A DNA stretch of 64,000 nucleotides from Chryseobacterium daeguense DSM 19388 (GTDB taxonomy: Bacteria > Bacteroidota > Bacteroidia > Flavobacteriales > Weeksellaceae), in NCBI RefSeq assembly GCF_000430825.1, contig NZ_AUMT01000002.1, forward strand, positions 62,001 to 126,000, written 5' to 3'. The position numbers and the translations under genes were made by a program. The notes under the pieces were generated by a model, which saw only the letters and a list, made by a program, of their open reading frames with translations, ran no database searches and was not told where the DNA came from. Positions 8,063 through 16,509 of the stretch are shown here, piece after piece (the first letter of the stretch is position 1; each line of letters opens with the position of its first letter).

Positions 8063-9103
8063 ATGCGTATAGAATATGATATTAAACTGGGATTTAAAGA
8101 TGTAATGTTCCGTCCGAAACGTTCCACTCTAAAGTCCCGTTCCGAAGTAGATCTTGAAAGAGAATTCACCTTCAGACATACTCAAAAAAAATGGAAGGGA
8201 ACTCCCATCATTGCAGCAAATATGGATACGGTGGGAACCTTTGAAATGGCAGTGGAGCTAGCAAAAGATAAAATTATTACGGCAGTTCATAAGCATTATA
8301 CTCCTGAAGAATGGTCTGAATTTCTGAATAGCCAGCCCAAAGAAATCCATCAATATATTGCATTAAGCACCGGAACCGGAAAAGCAGACGAGGAAAAAAT
8401 AAGAACTATCCTCGAAAAGCATCCAAAAATCGAGTTTCTCTGCATTGATGTGGCCAATGGTTATTCTGAGCATTTCGTGGATTTTGTGAAGAAGGCAAGG
8501 GCTAATTTTCCAGATAAAATCATCATCGCCGGCAATGTAGTAACCGGAGAAATGGTTGAAGAGCTGCTTTTGGTAGGTGCGGATATTATAAAAGTCGGGA
8601 TTGGGCCGGGTTCGGTCTGCACCACACGAGTAAAAACCGGTGTTGGCTATCCTCAGCTTTCTGCGATTATTGAATGTTCTGACGCCGCGCACGGTTTAGG
8701 TGGTCATATTATTGCTGACGGCGGTTGTAAAGTTCCCGGAGATGTTGCGAAGGCATTTGGCGGCGGTGCAGATTTTGTAATGCTGGGCGGAATGTTTGCC
8801 GGTCATGATGAAAGTGGCGGCGAAATCATTGAAGAGAATGGCAAAAAATACCGCTTATTTTACGGAATGAGCTCAAAAACTGCGATGGATAAGCATTCCG
8901 GGGGTGTTGCAGAATATCGGGCATCAGAAGGAAAAACAGTAAAGGTTCCATACAAAGGTCCGGTTTCTGAGACGGTGAAAGATATTTTGGGCGGTGTCCG
9001 TTCTACGTGTACCTATGTCGGTGCTTCGAAATTAAAAGAGTTGTCCAAAAGAACAACTTTCATACGGGTTCAGGAACAAGAAAACCAGGTTTTTAAAGAT
9101 TAG
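8063..9103 (+). CDS. guaC: GMP reductase
   Basis: GuaC turns GMP into IMP and ammonia with NADPH, feeding guanine nucleotides back to the purine branch point. The chosen ATG at 8063 gives 346 residues, the same as the E. coli type, and puts the family start [15 protein letters not shown] at residue 1. An upstream frame start at 8030 adds 11 residues with no family likeness. The catalytic loop [11 protein letters not shown] has Cys186. The phosphate-binding GGCKVPGD, the flap region [13 protein letters not shown] and the segment [11 protein letters not shown] are all present. It is divergent from the Lgt-like operon and followed four bases later by a DUF1835 gene. Confidence 0.95.
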   Translation: MRIEYDIKLGFKDVMFRPKRSTLKSRSEVDLEREFTFRHTQKKWKGTPIIAANMDTVGTFEMAVELAKDKIITAVHKHYTPEEWSEFLNSQPKEIHQYIALSTGTGKADEEKIRTILEKHPKIEFLCIDVANGYSEHFVDFVKKARANFPDKIIIAGNVVTGEMVEELLLVGADIIKVGIGPGSVCTTRVKTGVGYPQLSAIIECSDAAHGLGGHIIADGGCKVPGDVAKAFGGGADFVMLGGMFAGHDESGGEIIEENGKKYRLFYGMSSKTAMDKHSGGVAEYRASEGKTVKVPYKGPVSETVKDILGGVRSTCTYVGASKLKELSKRTTFIRVQEQENQVFKD

Positions 9104-9107
9104 GATT

Positions 9108-9848
9108 TTGAATACAATATTGAACATAGTAAATGGTGACTGTCTCGCCGGACAACTGAAGGAAGCTTCAGTTGGCGGCGAGACAATTATCTGTAGAGAA
9201 GCTTTAGTTTCAGGGCCTTTGCAGGCTGATAATCTGGTAGATTTTTTCGATATGAGAGCAGATTTCATTTCAAAAGAATATCCAGCTGAAAAGGATGATT
9301 ATTTTAAAAAAGTAGTTTCTGAATTTGATAAAATTTTGGCTATTCCAGAGAATTCTGAGGTGAATCTTTGGTTTGAGGATGACTTATTCTGCCAGGTCAA
9401 TATGTGGTTTTGCCTTTATTTAATCCCTAAAAATCAAAACTTAAAAATTTACAGGGTATTTCCAAATACAATGAAAGAAAATAACTGGCGTGGTTTTTCC
9501 GACTCAGAAATTTCTGATCTTGAGAAATCTTTACAGTCACGGGTTTTATTTGATGAAGCAGATATAGAACTTGGTATTAATCTTTGGAAAGCTTATCAGA
9601 ATAATGATAAAGAGACATTAAAACAATTATCTGAAAAACAGTCAGATTGCTACCGCTATTTACAGGAAGTTATAAATTCTTATGTCAGTATAAATCCAGA
9701 AGTTTTCATTGCAAACTTAATGGAAAACGGCATTAGCGATTTTGATTTGGTCTTTGAAAAATTTCGGGATGAGTTGGGAATTTTCGGATTCGGGGATCTT
9801 CAGATTAAGAATATTTTTAATAAAGTTTTGAAGGAAAAAGAAAAATAG
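9108..9848 (+). CDS. DUF1835 domain protein (TTG start)
   Basis: A 246-residue cytoplasmic protein. The first 120 residues carry the DUF1835 pattern: ILNIVNGDCLAGQL, REALVSGPL and NLWFEDDLFCQVN. The C-terminal half is helical. No enzymatic role is established that I can name. No ATG lies in frame near the start; TTG at 9108 places the conserved NIVNGD at residues 6-11, as in relatives, so TTG initiation is the likely solution. It begins four bases after the guaC stop and is probably co-transcribed with it. It converges on the membrane protein gene at 9865. Confidence 0.75.
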   Translation: MNTILNIVNGDCLAGQLKEASVGGETIICREALVSGPLQADNLVDFFDMRADFISKEYPAEKDDYFKKVVSEFDKILAIPENSEVNLWFEDDLFCQVNMWFCLYLIPKNQNLKIYRVFPNTMKENNWRGFSDSEISDLEKSLQSRVLFDEADIELGINLWKAYQNNDKETLKQLSEKQSDCYRYLQEVINSYVSINPEVFIANLMENGISDFDLVFEKFRDELGIFGFGDLQIKNIFNKVLKEKEK

Positions 9849-9864
9849 AATATCGCAAGATGTC

Positions 9865-11184
9865 CTATTTTGTTCTTATATATTTTTTATTAAAATATTT
9901 TTCCAGCTGGTCATCCACATAGCTTTTATCTTCATTCACTGAAGACATTTCGTCAAAATATAGAACTTTTGGAATAGTTTTTATTTTTTCAACCACTAAT
10001 GAGTCCTTCTTTGAATTTTGAATGAGAGAAATACGGTTTTCTATTTCTCTATCATATTCTTTTAAATCTGAGAAAAAAACTTCCTGAATAATATTCTTTA
10101 AGTTATAATCAATATTAAAATTGGAATATTTTTGCGGTAAAATATCTGTTTCCGGTAAAAAAACAACAATTAAGCTCAGCCACCAGAACTTTTTGATTTT
10201 ATTAAATTTAAACATCACCAATAATGCAAAAGTAAGCAGGAAAAAGAACATTACATTTTCAAACTGCCGCCCGATTGTATTGATAATATATCCCGTAAAC
10301 ACAAGTGGCAGAAAAGAAATACCCCAAACTAAAACCGATTTTTTAAAGCCGATTTTTTCAGCGATTTCCCTTAACTCATTTTCAAAAATTTTAATAAAAA
10401 GCGGAAGGATAAAAATGATTTTAATTAAAATATAGAAAGTATTAAGTCCGAAAGCGCCGATTCTTTTTACCCATTTAATGTAAAAAATATCGGTAGAATC
10501 TGCCATTCTTTTAAAATTTCCTGGTGCAAGAAAACTAACCAAAACACCAATTATTGCTATGGTTAATAATATTCTTGTTTCTAGGCTTTTTTTCTGAAAA
10601 TATAAAGCTGATAAGACTCCTAATAAAAGTAATGCTAAGATTTCGTTAGAACCTGGTAAAATTATTACTAAAGAACAGTTTAAAAACAACCAGAATTTGC
10701 CTCCTTTTTTTTGGAACTTTTTGTAGGAAAATAATAGAATACCTGATAAAATAGCTGGCAGAAAGTAAATATTAGACCCGCTAATCCAGAAATAATGTTC
10801 TGAAATACTGATCAATAGAACCGTATAAAAGAAAAAAAGAAGAAATGCCTTCTTTATGGATTGGGAAAATGTATCGTTAAAGTATTGTTTAAAATTGAAA
10901 GCTGAAACAACAATAAAGCTTATAAATAAAACAGCTGGATATATTTTCGGTAAAATATTTTGCGGATCCTTTGATACAGGATTAAGCATATTGATAGTAT
11001 AACCGAAATACCTGCCGCCCCAATGGGTATAAAAATCTATTGCATTTCCTATGAAGCCCAATTTTTTTGTTCCCCAGAAATAGATATAATCATCGGTCTG
11101 ATAAACATTAAAAAAAGCAATGTAAACCAGACCGATAAATAATAAAATCGACAAGAATAAAGTAATATTCTGTGCTAATTTCAT
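9865..11184 (-). CDS. Polytopic membrane protein, DUF6056/GT-C glycosyltransferase-like
   Basis: A 439-residue membrane protein with roughly ten to eleven hydrophobic helices and a soluble C-terminal tail from about residue 350. After the first helix it has YQTDDYIYFW (Asp31, Asp32) and then THWGGRYFG at residues 53-61. An acidic pair in the first outer loop plus a Trp-Gly-Arg motif fits DUF6056-type proteins, which resemble lipid-linked-sugar GT-C transferases. Function is inferred from topology only. It starts five bases past the fabG stop on the same strand, so it may ride on the fabG transcript. Confidence 0.6.
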   Translation of the reverse strand: MKLAQNITLFLSILLFIGLVYIAFFNVYQTDDYIYFWGTKKLGFIGNAIDFYTHWGGRYFGYTINMLNPVSKDPQNILPKIYPAVLFISFIVVSAFNFKQYFNDTFSQSIKKAFLLFFFYTVLLISISEHYFWISGSNIYFLPAILSGILLFSYKKFQKKGGKFWLFLNCSLVIILPGSNEILALLLLGVLSALYFQKKSLETRILLTIAIIGVLVSFLAPGNFKRMADSTDIFYIKWVKRIGAFGLNTFYILIKIIFILPLFIKIFENELREIAEKIGFKKSVLVWGISFLPLVFTGYIINTIGRQFENVMFFFLLTFALLVMFKFNKIKKFWWLSLIVVFLPETDILPQKYSNFNIDYNLKNIIQEVFFSDLKEYDREIENRISLIQNSKKDSLVVEKIKTIPKVLYFDEMSSVNEDKSYVDDQLEKYFNKKYIRTK

Positions 11185-11189
11185 ATATT

Positions 11190-11933
11190 TTATGTCAACA
11201 AACCTCCGTCTACGTTCAATGTCTGACCATTGATATAAGAAGCCATATCACTTCCTAGAAATACGCATGCATTGGCAACATCTGTTGTTTTTCCAAGCTT
11301 TTTCATAGGAATTGCTTCTGCCCATTTCTGAGTTGCTTTTTCGTCTAAAGCTGCCGTCATTTCTGTTTCAATGAATCCCGGAGCAATTGCATTGCAGCGG
11401 ATGTTTCTTGAACCCAGCTCCAACGCTACAGATTTTGTAAACCCGATAACTCCTGCCTTAGAAGCGGCATAGTTTGCCTGTCCTGCATTTCCGCTGATTC
11501 CCACTACTGAAGTCATATTGATAATAGATCCTGATTTTGCCTTCATCATTGGCTTAATCACCGCTTTTGTAAGGTTGAATACGGAATCAAGATTTACATT
11601 AATTACTTTGTCCCAATCGTCTTTGGACATTCTCAATAAAAGATTGTCTTTAGTAATTCCTGCATTGTTGATCAGAATATCTACCTGCCCGAATTCTGCC
11701 ATCACCTCGTCCACTAATGTTTGAGCCGCATCAAAATCCGATGCATCTGATTGGTAACCTTTAATTTGAGTTACAGAACTTAAAGTCGCTTCTAATTCTT
11801 TCGCTTTGTCTACAGATCCGGCATAAGTGAATGCTATTTTCGCGCCATGCTGAGCATACATTTCAGCAATTCCCTTCCCGATTCCTCTTGTAGCTCCCGT
11901 TATTAGCGCTACTTTTCCTTCTAATAGTTTCAT
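11190..11933 (-). CDS. fabG: 3-oxoacyl-[acyl-carrier-protein] reductase
   Basis: FabG reduces 3-oxoacyl-ACP with NADPH in each fatty-acid elongation round. The ATG at 11933 gives 247 residues beginning MKLLEGKVALITGATRGIGK, the normal start; a frame start at 12023 would add 30 unrelated residues and overlaps the promoter. Seen in order: GATRGIGKG (NADPH loop), DILINNAGITKDNL, the Ser of NMTSVVGISGN, the YAASKAG Tyr/Lys pair, and RCNAIAPGFIETEM. The C-terminus YINGQTLNVDGGL is standard. Transcription likely begins near 12014, giving a leader of about 80 nt. Confidence 0.93.
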   Translation of the reverse strand: MKLLEGKVALITGATRGIGKGIAEMYAQHGAKIAFTYAGSVDKAKELEATLSSVTQIKGYQSDASDFDAAQTLVDEVMAEFGQVDILINNAGITKDNLLLRMSKDDWDKVINVNLDSVFNLTKAVIKPMMKAKSGSIINMTSVVGISGNAGQANYAASKAGVIGFTKSVALELGSRNIRCNAIAPGFIETEMTAALDEKATQKWAEAIPMKKLGKTTDVANACVFLGSDMASYINGQTLNVDGGLLT

Positions 11934-12020
11934 ATTTATGACAATTATATTCTTGAACTTCCTAGCCTTTTGAAAGTTGGCTAATATACTATTATTTAAA
12001 TTTATCAAATAATTGGTGCG

Positions 12021-12028
12021 CAAAGATA
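12021..12028 (-). promoter_or_regulatory. fabG promoter -7 box
   Basis: On the minus strand the sequence is TATCTTTG, an exact TAnnTTTG, about 90 bp before the fabG ATG at 11933. It supports the shorter fabG start, since the longer frame would begin inside this box. Confidence 0.5.
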
Positions 12029-12113
12029 TTACAAAATGTTATTCAATGCATTTTAAATCATTTTTTTAGTAAAATTTTATAACAATTTTGGGGCTTTTTT
12101 AATAAAAAAGTCA

Positions 12114-13589
12114 CTAATTGATGAAATTTCTTTCCTCCTGTTCCGTGAAATTAATGTATTCAGAAGTTTTACCCTTTAACAGCTTTATTCCCTTCTTATC
12201 GGTGATGTATCTATCAAAAATAATCTCTGTTAATGGTTCATGCATATGATTGCTAACCCCGAATTTACCGCCTTTTTTAACCACAAATTCATTGGCTCCG
12301 GAAAATGTAAGGATGTCTTCATACACAAAAGGAACCATTTCATTACCATTTTCGTTCAGTATTCCATACAGGTTTTCGCTGTTTTTACCGATTAATGCCG
12401 GGTAGGTATCTGAAAGCCTCATGTCCTTAAAACCTTTCAGCTCAGTATATTTCTTGTCTTTAGGTGAAAATCTGTAATAAGTATTTTCTTTTCTGAGGAT
12501 TAAAGTATTGGGAAAAATTTTCTCAATTTCATATTCATTATCTAAGACATCTTTTAAATCTTTATCCAAAAGATTTTCTTCCTCTCCTTTTCTTAAGTAA
12601 AGATATTTTTCCCCGCCAATGTTTAATCCTTCCACCCTGTCATATTCTTTCGGGAAAACAGTTTCTCCTGTAAGTCTTATAACTGCTGCTTTCGGGTTTT
12701 TATAATCCTGAGAGGTTTTAAACAAATCATCAAAAATTCTGTTTACATAATGAAAATCAAGATTATAGAGCTTTCCTTCGTTCTTAGAAAAAACGCTTAC
12801 TTTGTCATCTTTTGTGAGATAAATATATTCACGGCCTACAAAAGCCTGTTCGTAAATTTCGTCGGCTATCAGATTTTCTTTTTCATCTATGATTCCATAT
12901 TTGTTTTTTGAAACATCCAGGGTAACCAGATACGGGAAAGCATTGATATTGTCCACATTATGATTGGAAATCGTGCTCAGTGTTTTACCGTTATTGTCTA
13001 TAACTTCACCAGATTTTTCATTTTTTGTGATATAGGTTCGTCCTTTATAAAAACGAAGATCATCGGTAAATTCCCGGTCGGAAACCTGTTTCCCGTCAAA
13101 GTCATAGATAAGCCACGTATTGTTGTTTTTAACGAAAAATCTACTGTCGCTTGCAAATTCTATTTTATCAGAAAAAGGAATTATTTGTTTTCCATTAAAA
13201 TCATAAACACATTCCTTACCCTGTTTTGAATAGATAAGGCGATCCCTTTTCTCCCATGTTCTGAATTTAAAATTATCCAGAGGAATCAGCTCATTTCCTT
13301 TTTCATCAATTAAAGCCGTTTTTCCATTGGAATTTCCCGATTTTACCTTTAAAATAAAACGGTTTTTCCATAAACGTGAAATGTCACTTTTAAAAGGATA
13401 ATCAAAAGTAATAGTGCCTAAAGAATCTACAATGCCGGATTTCCCGGTTTTGGCGTCTGTGAGCATTCCGTAGCCTTTTGCGTAGGAATGAACTTCTTTG
13501 CCCAGCTTTTTAGTTAAAAGTATCTGTTTATACTGATCCGTCTGGCCCATGCAAACCGATGAGATCAGTACGAAAATTAATTTTTTCAA
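12114..13589 (-). CDS. Secreted WG-repeat protein (TTG start)
   Basis: A 491-residue exported protein. A signal peptide (residues 1-15, ending VCMG) precedes degenerate repeats of the WG type, each a strand pair with a G-x-x-D-x-x-G core: SGIVDSLGTITF, TALIDEKGNELIP, YGIIDEKENLIAD and YGILNENGNEMVP. WG-repeat proteins are common in Bacteroidota envelopes and form beta-propeller-like or solenoid folds; no ligand is known. The frame has no ATG at its head: TTG at 13589 lies directly after the rsmI stop, so translation is probably coupled to rsmI. Confidence 0.75.
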   Translation of the reverse strand: MKKLIFVLISSVCMGQTDQYKQILLTKKLGKEVHSYAKGYGMLTDAKTGKSGIVDSLGTITFDYPFKSDISRLWKNRFILKVKSGNSNGKTALIDEKGNELIPLDNFKFRTWEKRDRLIYSKQGKECVYDFNGKQIIPFSDKIEFASDSRFFVKNNNTWLIYDFDGKQVSDREFTDDLRFYKGRTYITKNEKSGEVIDNNGKTLSTISNHNVDNINAFPYLVTLDVSKNKYGIIDEKENLIADEIYEQAFVGREYIYLTKDDKVSVFSKNEGKLYNLDFHYVNRIFDDLFKTSQDYKNPKAAVIRLTGETVFPKEYDRVEGLNIGGEKYLYLRKGEEENLLDKDLKDVLDNEYEIEKIFPNTLILRKENTYYRFSPKDKKYTELKGFKDMRLSDTYPALIGKNSENLYGILNENGNEMVPFVYEDILTFSGANEFVVKKGGKFGVSNHMHEPLTEIIFDRYITDKKGIKLLKGKTSEYINFTEQEERNFIN

Positions 13590-14264
13590 TTAAATAGAAT
13601 TATTTACAATGAGAACAATCTCACCTTTTAAAGTTTTGCTTTTTGAAAAATCAATTAACTCGCTGATTGTTCCGCGTTTTGTTTCTTCAAATTTTTTCGA
13701 AATTTCCCTGCTCAGGCTTACCTTGGTTTCTTCTCCAAAGAATTCTTTTATCTGTTCCAAGGTCGTGTTGATCTTATGTGGACTTTCGTATAAAACGATG
13801 GTCTTTTTCTCTTCTGCAAGCTGTTTCAGCTTTGTTTGCCTCCCTTTTTTCTGGGGCAAAAATCCAGCGAAAAGAAATTCGTTATTCGGAAGGCCGGAAA
13901 CTACCAAAGCCGGCACAAAAGCCGTGGCTCCGGGAAGGCAAATCATTTCAATATCATTATCAGCACCGGCTTTGCTCAGCAGATATCCGGGGTCCGAAAT
14001 ACCGGGAGTTCCTGCATCGGTAATAATCGCGATATTCTGGCCGTTTTTAAGGTCTGTAATCACTTTTTCCGTTGCCTGATGCTCATTATGCAGATGATAA
14101 GATTTTAATGGCTTGGAAATTTCGAAATGCTTTAAAAGAATTCCGGAAGTTCTTGTGTCTTCGCATAAAATGTAATCAACCTCTTTCAAAACATTGACCG
14201 CTCTGAAAGTCATATCTTCCAAGTTCCCCACCGGCGTGGGAACAAAATAAAGGATTCCGCTCAA
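13590..14264 (-). CDS. rsmI: 16S rRNA (cytidine-1402 2'-O) methyltransferase
   Basis: RsmI methylates the ribose of C1402 in the decoding centre of 16S rRNA. It has the tetrapyrrole-methylase fold: YFVPTPVGNLEDMTFRA at residues 6-22, CEDTRTSGILL, TDAGTPGISDPG (SAM site), CLPGATAFVPALV and LYESPHKI. At 224 residues it is shorter than E. coli RsmI (286); the missing part is the C-terminal extension, which Bacteroidota members commonly lack. Its start is eight bases downstream of the acidic repeat gene, and the WG-repeat gene follows without a gap. Confidence 0.92.
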   Translation of the reverse strand: MSGILYFVPTPVGNLEDMTFRAVNVLKEVDYILCEDTRTSGILLKHFEISKPLKSYHLHNEHQATEKVITDLKNGQNIAIITDAGTPGISDPGYLLSKAGADNDIEMICLPGATAFVPALVVSGLPNNEFLFAGFLPQKKGRQTKLKQLAEEKKTIVLYESPHKINTTLEQIKEFFGEETKVSLSREISKKFEETKRGTISELIDFSKSKTLKGEIVLIVNNSI

Positions 14265-14272
14265 AATTCAGT

Positions 14273-15778
14273 TTATAAAAATTTATTTTCCACCAATATC
14301 CAAAGTCTCTGTGCATACTCGTCCACTTTATTCCATTTTTTCTGATAATAAAGATCGCTCAGGTACTCTTTTGCCTCTTCTAATGTTCTGAAGCTGTTGA
14401 GATTAGATACCACTTCATTAAGCTCGGTCTGGCTGCCTCCGAATAATGTTTTTGTAAACGCTATTCTGTCATTAAGATCAAGCTTAAACTGTGGCTTTGG
14501 TTTTTCCGCCTCCATAAAATCGGTCGGAATATTGGTTTTTAAAATGCTTCCTGCATCTTCTTTTTTCTCAGTAGCAGCTGGCTTTTCTACAGGAATCTCT
14601 CTTTCGAGATGATCATCATCGAAAAGGGTTTGTACTGCTTTAAGCCCTTTAATATTGGCCAGCTTTATCTTTTTTTCCTGCTGATAGGCTTCAAGATTTT
14701 CGAAGCTTTCGTCAGATGGATATTTTTCTTTTTCCACTTCGGAAACAGGCCTGTTAATATCAACAATTTTCCTTCTGTCATTAATTTCTGCCAAAATAGA
14801 CTGTTCCTGCTTTTCTTCTGCAGTAGATTCATTCTTGATTTCGTTTACAATATGCTCTACATTAGATGTTTCTGTGGCCATTTCGCCTTGCTCGATCAGA
14901 GTATTTGATGCAAAAAACTGTTCCTCATTCTCTTCAATCAGCATATCTTCTTCAAGAGGTTCCGTATCAAAAATACTTGGGATAACTTCCGGAGTTTCCT
15001 CTGTATTTTTTACATTAGATTCAAAACTATCCTGAATTTTTTCCTCTTCATCAAAGTCATTAAGATCATCTCCCTGATCATCTGAAATTTCATTTTCAAA
15101 TTCATCAATTTCATTTAGCTGATTATTAAAAATAGCCTCTTCTTCCGTTGTTTTCTCATTAAACATTTCTTCATCAATATCATCATCATTTTCCGGTTCG
15201 GAATCTGCCAGAATTCTTTCTTCATCTACAAAATTCAATGAATTTTCACCATATTCGGAAGATTCATTTTCATCAATATCATTTAGCTGGCTGTTGAAAA
15301 CCGATTCTTCTGCTGTTACCTTGTTATTTTGAAGTTCTTCTGCATTTTCTTCTGCAAGAGCCACAAGATTTTCATGGAATTCCTCTTCTACAATTTCGTT
15401 CAGCTGATTATTGAAAATGGCTTCTTCTTCTGTAACCTGATTAGAAAAAGATTCTATTTTGTTATCACCTATTTCATTGAATTCATTATTAAATATAGCT
15501 TCCTCTTCTGTAATCTCATGGTTTATTTCCTGAGTTTCCGTAACAATAACCACTGAAGAAAGCTTTTCATCTTTATCCGAAAACAACATAGAATCTTCAT
15601 TTCCAAAGTATTCTAAATTCTTTTCCAGCAACCGCAAAAACGAAATCCTGTTCGCAAGCTCATCCACAAGATCCTGCCTGGAAAGTAATTCGTCCACATT
15701 ATTTATTTTATCCAGAATCGCTATAATATTCTTGGATTCAAAAAAAATCTTTTCCTTTAAATCTTGGATGTTCTGCAT
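14273..15778 (-). CDS. Acidic, low-complexity protein with four 15-residue repeats
   Basis: A 501-residue protein of no assigned function. Residues 1-55 form a helical N-terminal domain. Residues 80-340 are very acidic and probably disordered. They hold four copies of a motif close to TEEEAIFNNQLNEI (89-103, 115-129, 154-168, 210-224) and perhaps a decayed fifth near 319-332. Residues 425-501 form a conserved helical C-terminal domain containing LNDRIAFTKTLFGGSQ and EYLSDLYYQKKW. That domain is familiar from Bacteroidota proteins of unknown role. The gene is divergent from tdk and leads the rsmI/WG-repeat transcript. No signal peptide, so probably cytoplasmic. Confidence 0.7.
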   Translation of the reverse strand: MQNIQDLKEKIFFESKNIIAILDKINNVDELLSRQDLVDELANRISFLRLLEKNLEYFGNEDSMLFSDKDEKLSSVVIVTETQEINHEITEEEAIFNNEFNEIGDNKIESFSNQVTEEEAIFNNQLNEIVEEEFHENLVALAEENAEELQNNKVTAEESVFNSQLNDIDENESSEYGENSLNFVDEERILADSEPENDDDIDEEMFNEKTTEEEAIFNNQLNEIDEFENEISDDQGDDLNDFDEEEKIQDSFESNVKNTEETPEVIPSIFDTEPLEEDMLIEENEEQFFASNTLIEQGEMATETSNVEHIVNEIKNESTAEEKQEQSILAEINDRRKIVDINRPVSEVEKEKYPSDESFENLEAYQQEKKIKLANIKGLKAVQTLFDDDHLEREIPVEKPAATEKKEDAGSILKTNIPTDFMEAEKPKPQFKLDLNDRIAFTKTLFGGSQTELNEVVSNLNSFRTLEEAKEYLSDLYYQKKWNKVDEYAQRLWILVENKFL

Positions 15779-15803
15779 ATTAAGAATCTTGTTAAAATTG
15801 CTT

Positions 15804-15811
15804 ACTTTTGA
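15804..15811 (+). promoter_or_regulatory. tdk promoter -7 box
   Basis: TACTTTTG is an exact TAnnTTTG match 29 bp before the tdk ATG, in the 61-bp divergent spacer shared with the acidic repeat gene. Confidence 0.5.
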
Positions 15812-15839
15812 TCTTAAAAATATACGGCTAATTTAACAA

Positions 15840-16430
15840 ATGTTTTTAGAAAATACAATTAATCATTCCAAACAAAGCGGTTGGATGGAAGTTATTTGTG
15901 GCTCAATGTTTTCCGGAAAAACCGAAGAGTTGATCAGAAGGCTGAGAAGAGCTGAAATGGCGGGGCAGAATGTGGAGATTTTCAAACCAAAACTGGATAC
16001 CAGATATTCTGAGGAGGAAGTAATTTCTCATAATCAGAATAAAATACGCAGTACACCGGTGGAAAACCCCAATGAAATCCTTCTGCTGGCTTCCAATTGT
16101 GACGTTGTAGGGATAGATGAAGCACAGTTTTTCGATCAGGGCATTGTAGATGTAGCTAATCAGCTGGCCAATAGCGGGATAAGAGTAGTTATCGCCGGTT
16201 TGGATATGGACTTCCTGGGAAGACCCTTCGGGCCGATGCCCAACCTCATGGCCACCGCAGAATATGTAACCAAAGTACATGCAATCTGCAGGAGAACAGG
16301 TAATCTGGCAAATTATTCTATGAGAATTTCCCCGGGTGACAATCTTGTAGAACTGGGCGAGACGGAAAGTTATGAAGCGGTAAGCCGCCGTGTATTTATT
16401 GATGAAGTGCTTTTAAAGAAGAAAAAATAA
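15840..16430 (+). CDS. tdk: Thymidine kinase, type II
   Basis: Tdk phosphorylates thymidine to dTMP in the salvage pathway. Its 196 residues show the Walker A loop GSMFSGKTEELI, the segment IDEAQFFDQGIVDV (Walker B), AGLDMDFLGRPFGP, and the substrate-binding lasso near GNLANYSMRI. The usual four-Cys zinc ribbon is mostly lost: only the first Cys of HAICRRTG remains, and the second pair is replaced in YEAVSRRVF. Catalytic motifs are intact, so activity is expected. Upstream is its own promoter; murF-alr follows after 79 bp. Confidence 0.93.
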   Translation: MFLENTINHSKQSGWMEVICGSMFSGKTEELIRRLRRAEMAGQNVEIFKPKLDTRYSEEEVISHNQNKIRSTPVENPNEILLLASNCDVVGIDEAQFFDQGIVDVANQLANSGIRVVIAGLDMDFLGRPFGPMPNLMATAEYVTKVHAICRRTGNLANYSMRISPGDNLVELGETESYEAVSRRVFIDEVLLKKKK

Positions 16431-16509
16431 TTAAATTAGCTGAAAGGCAGAGAAAGCGGATAAAGCTTATTAGCCTTTTTGCCCAAATAGTAAGAAGAAA
16501 GGGGTATCA

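Noticed and set aside
11934..12023. 30-residue N-terminal extension of FabG
   Set aside because: It begins inside the -7 promoter box and lacks family likeness.
13609..14108. Plus-strand frames opposite rsmI
   Set aside because: Antisense shadows of a conserved gene, with no promoter or family match.
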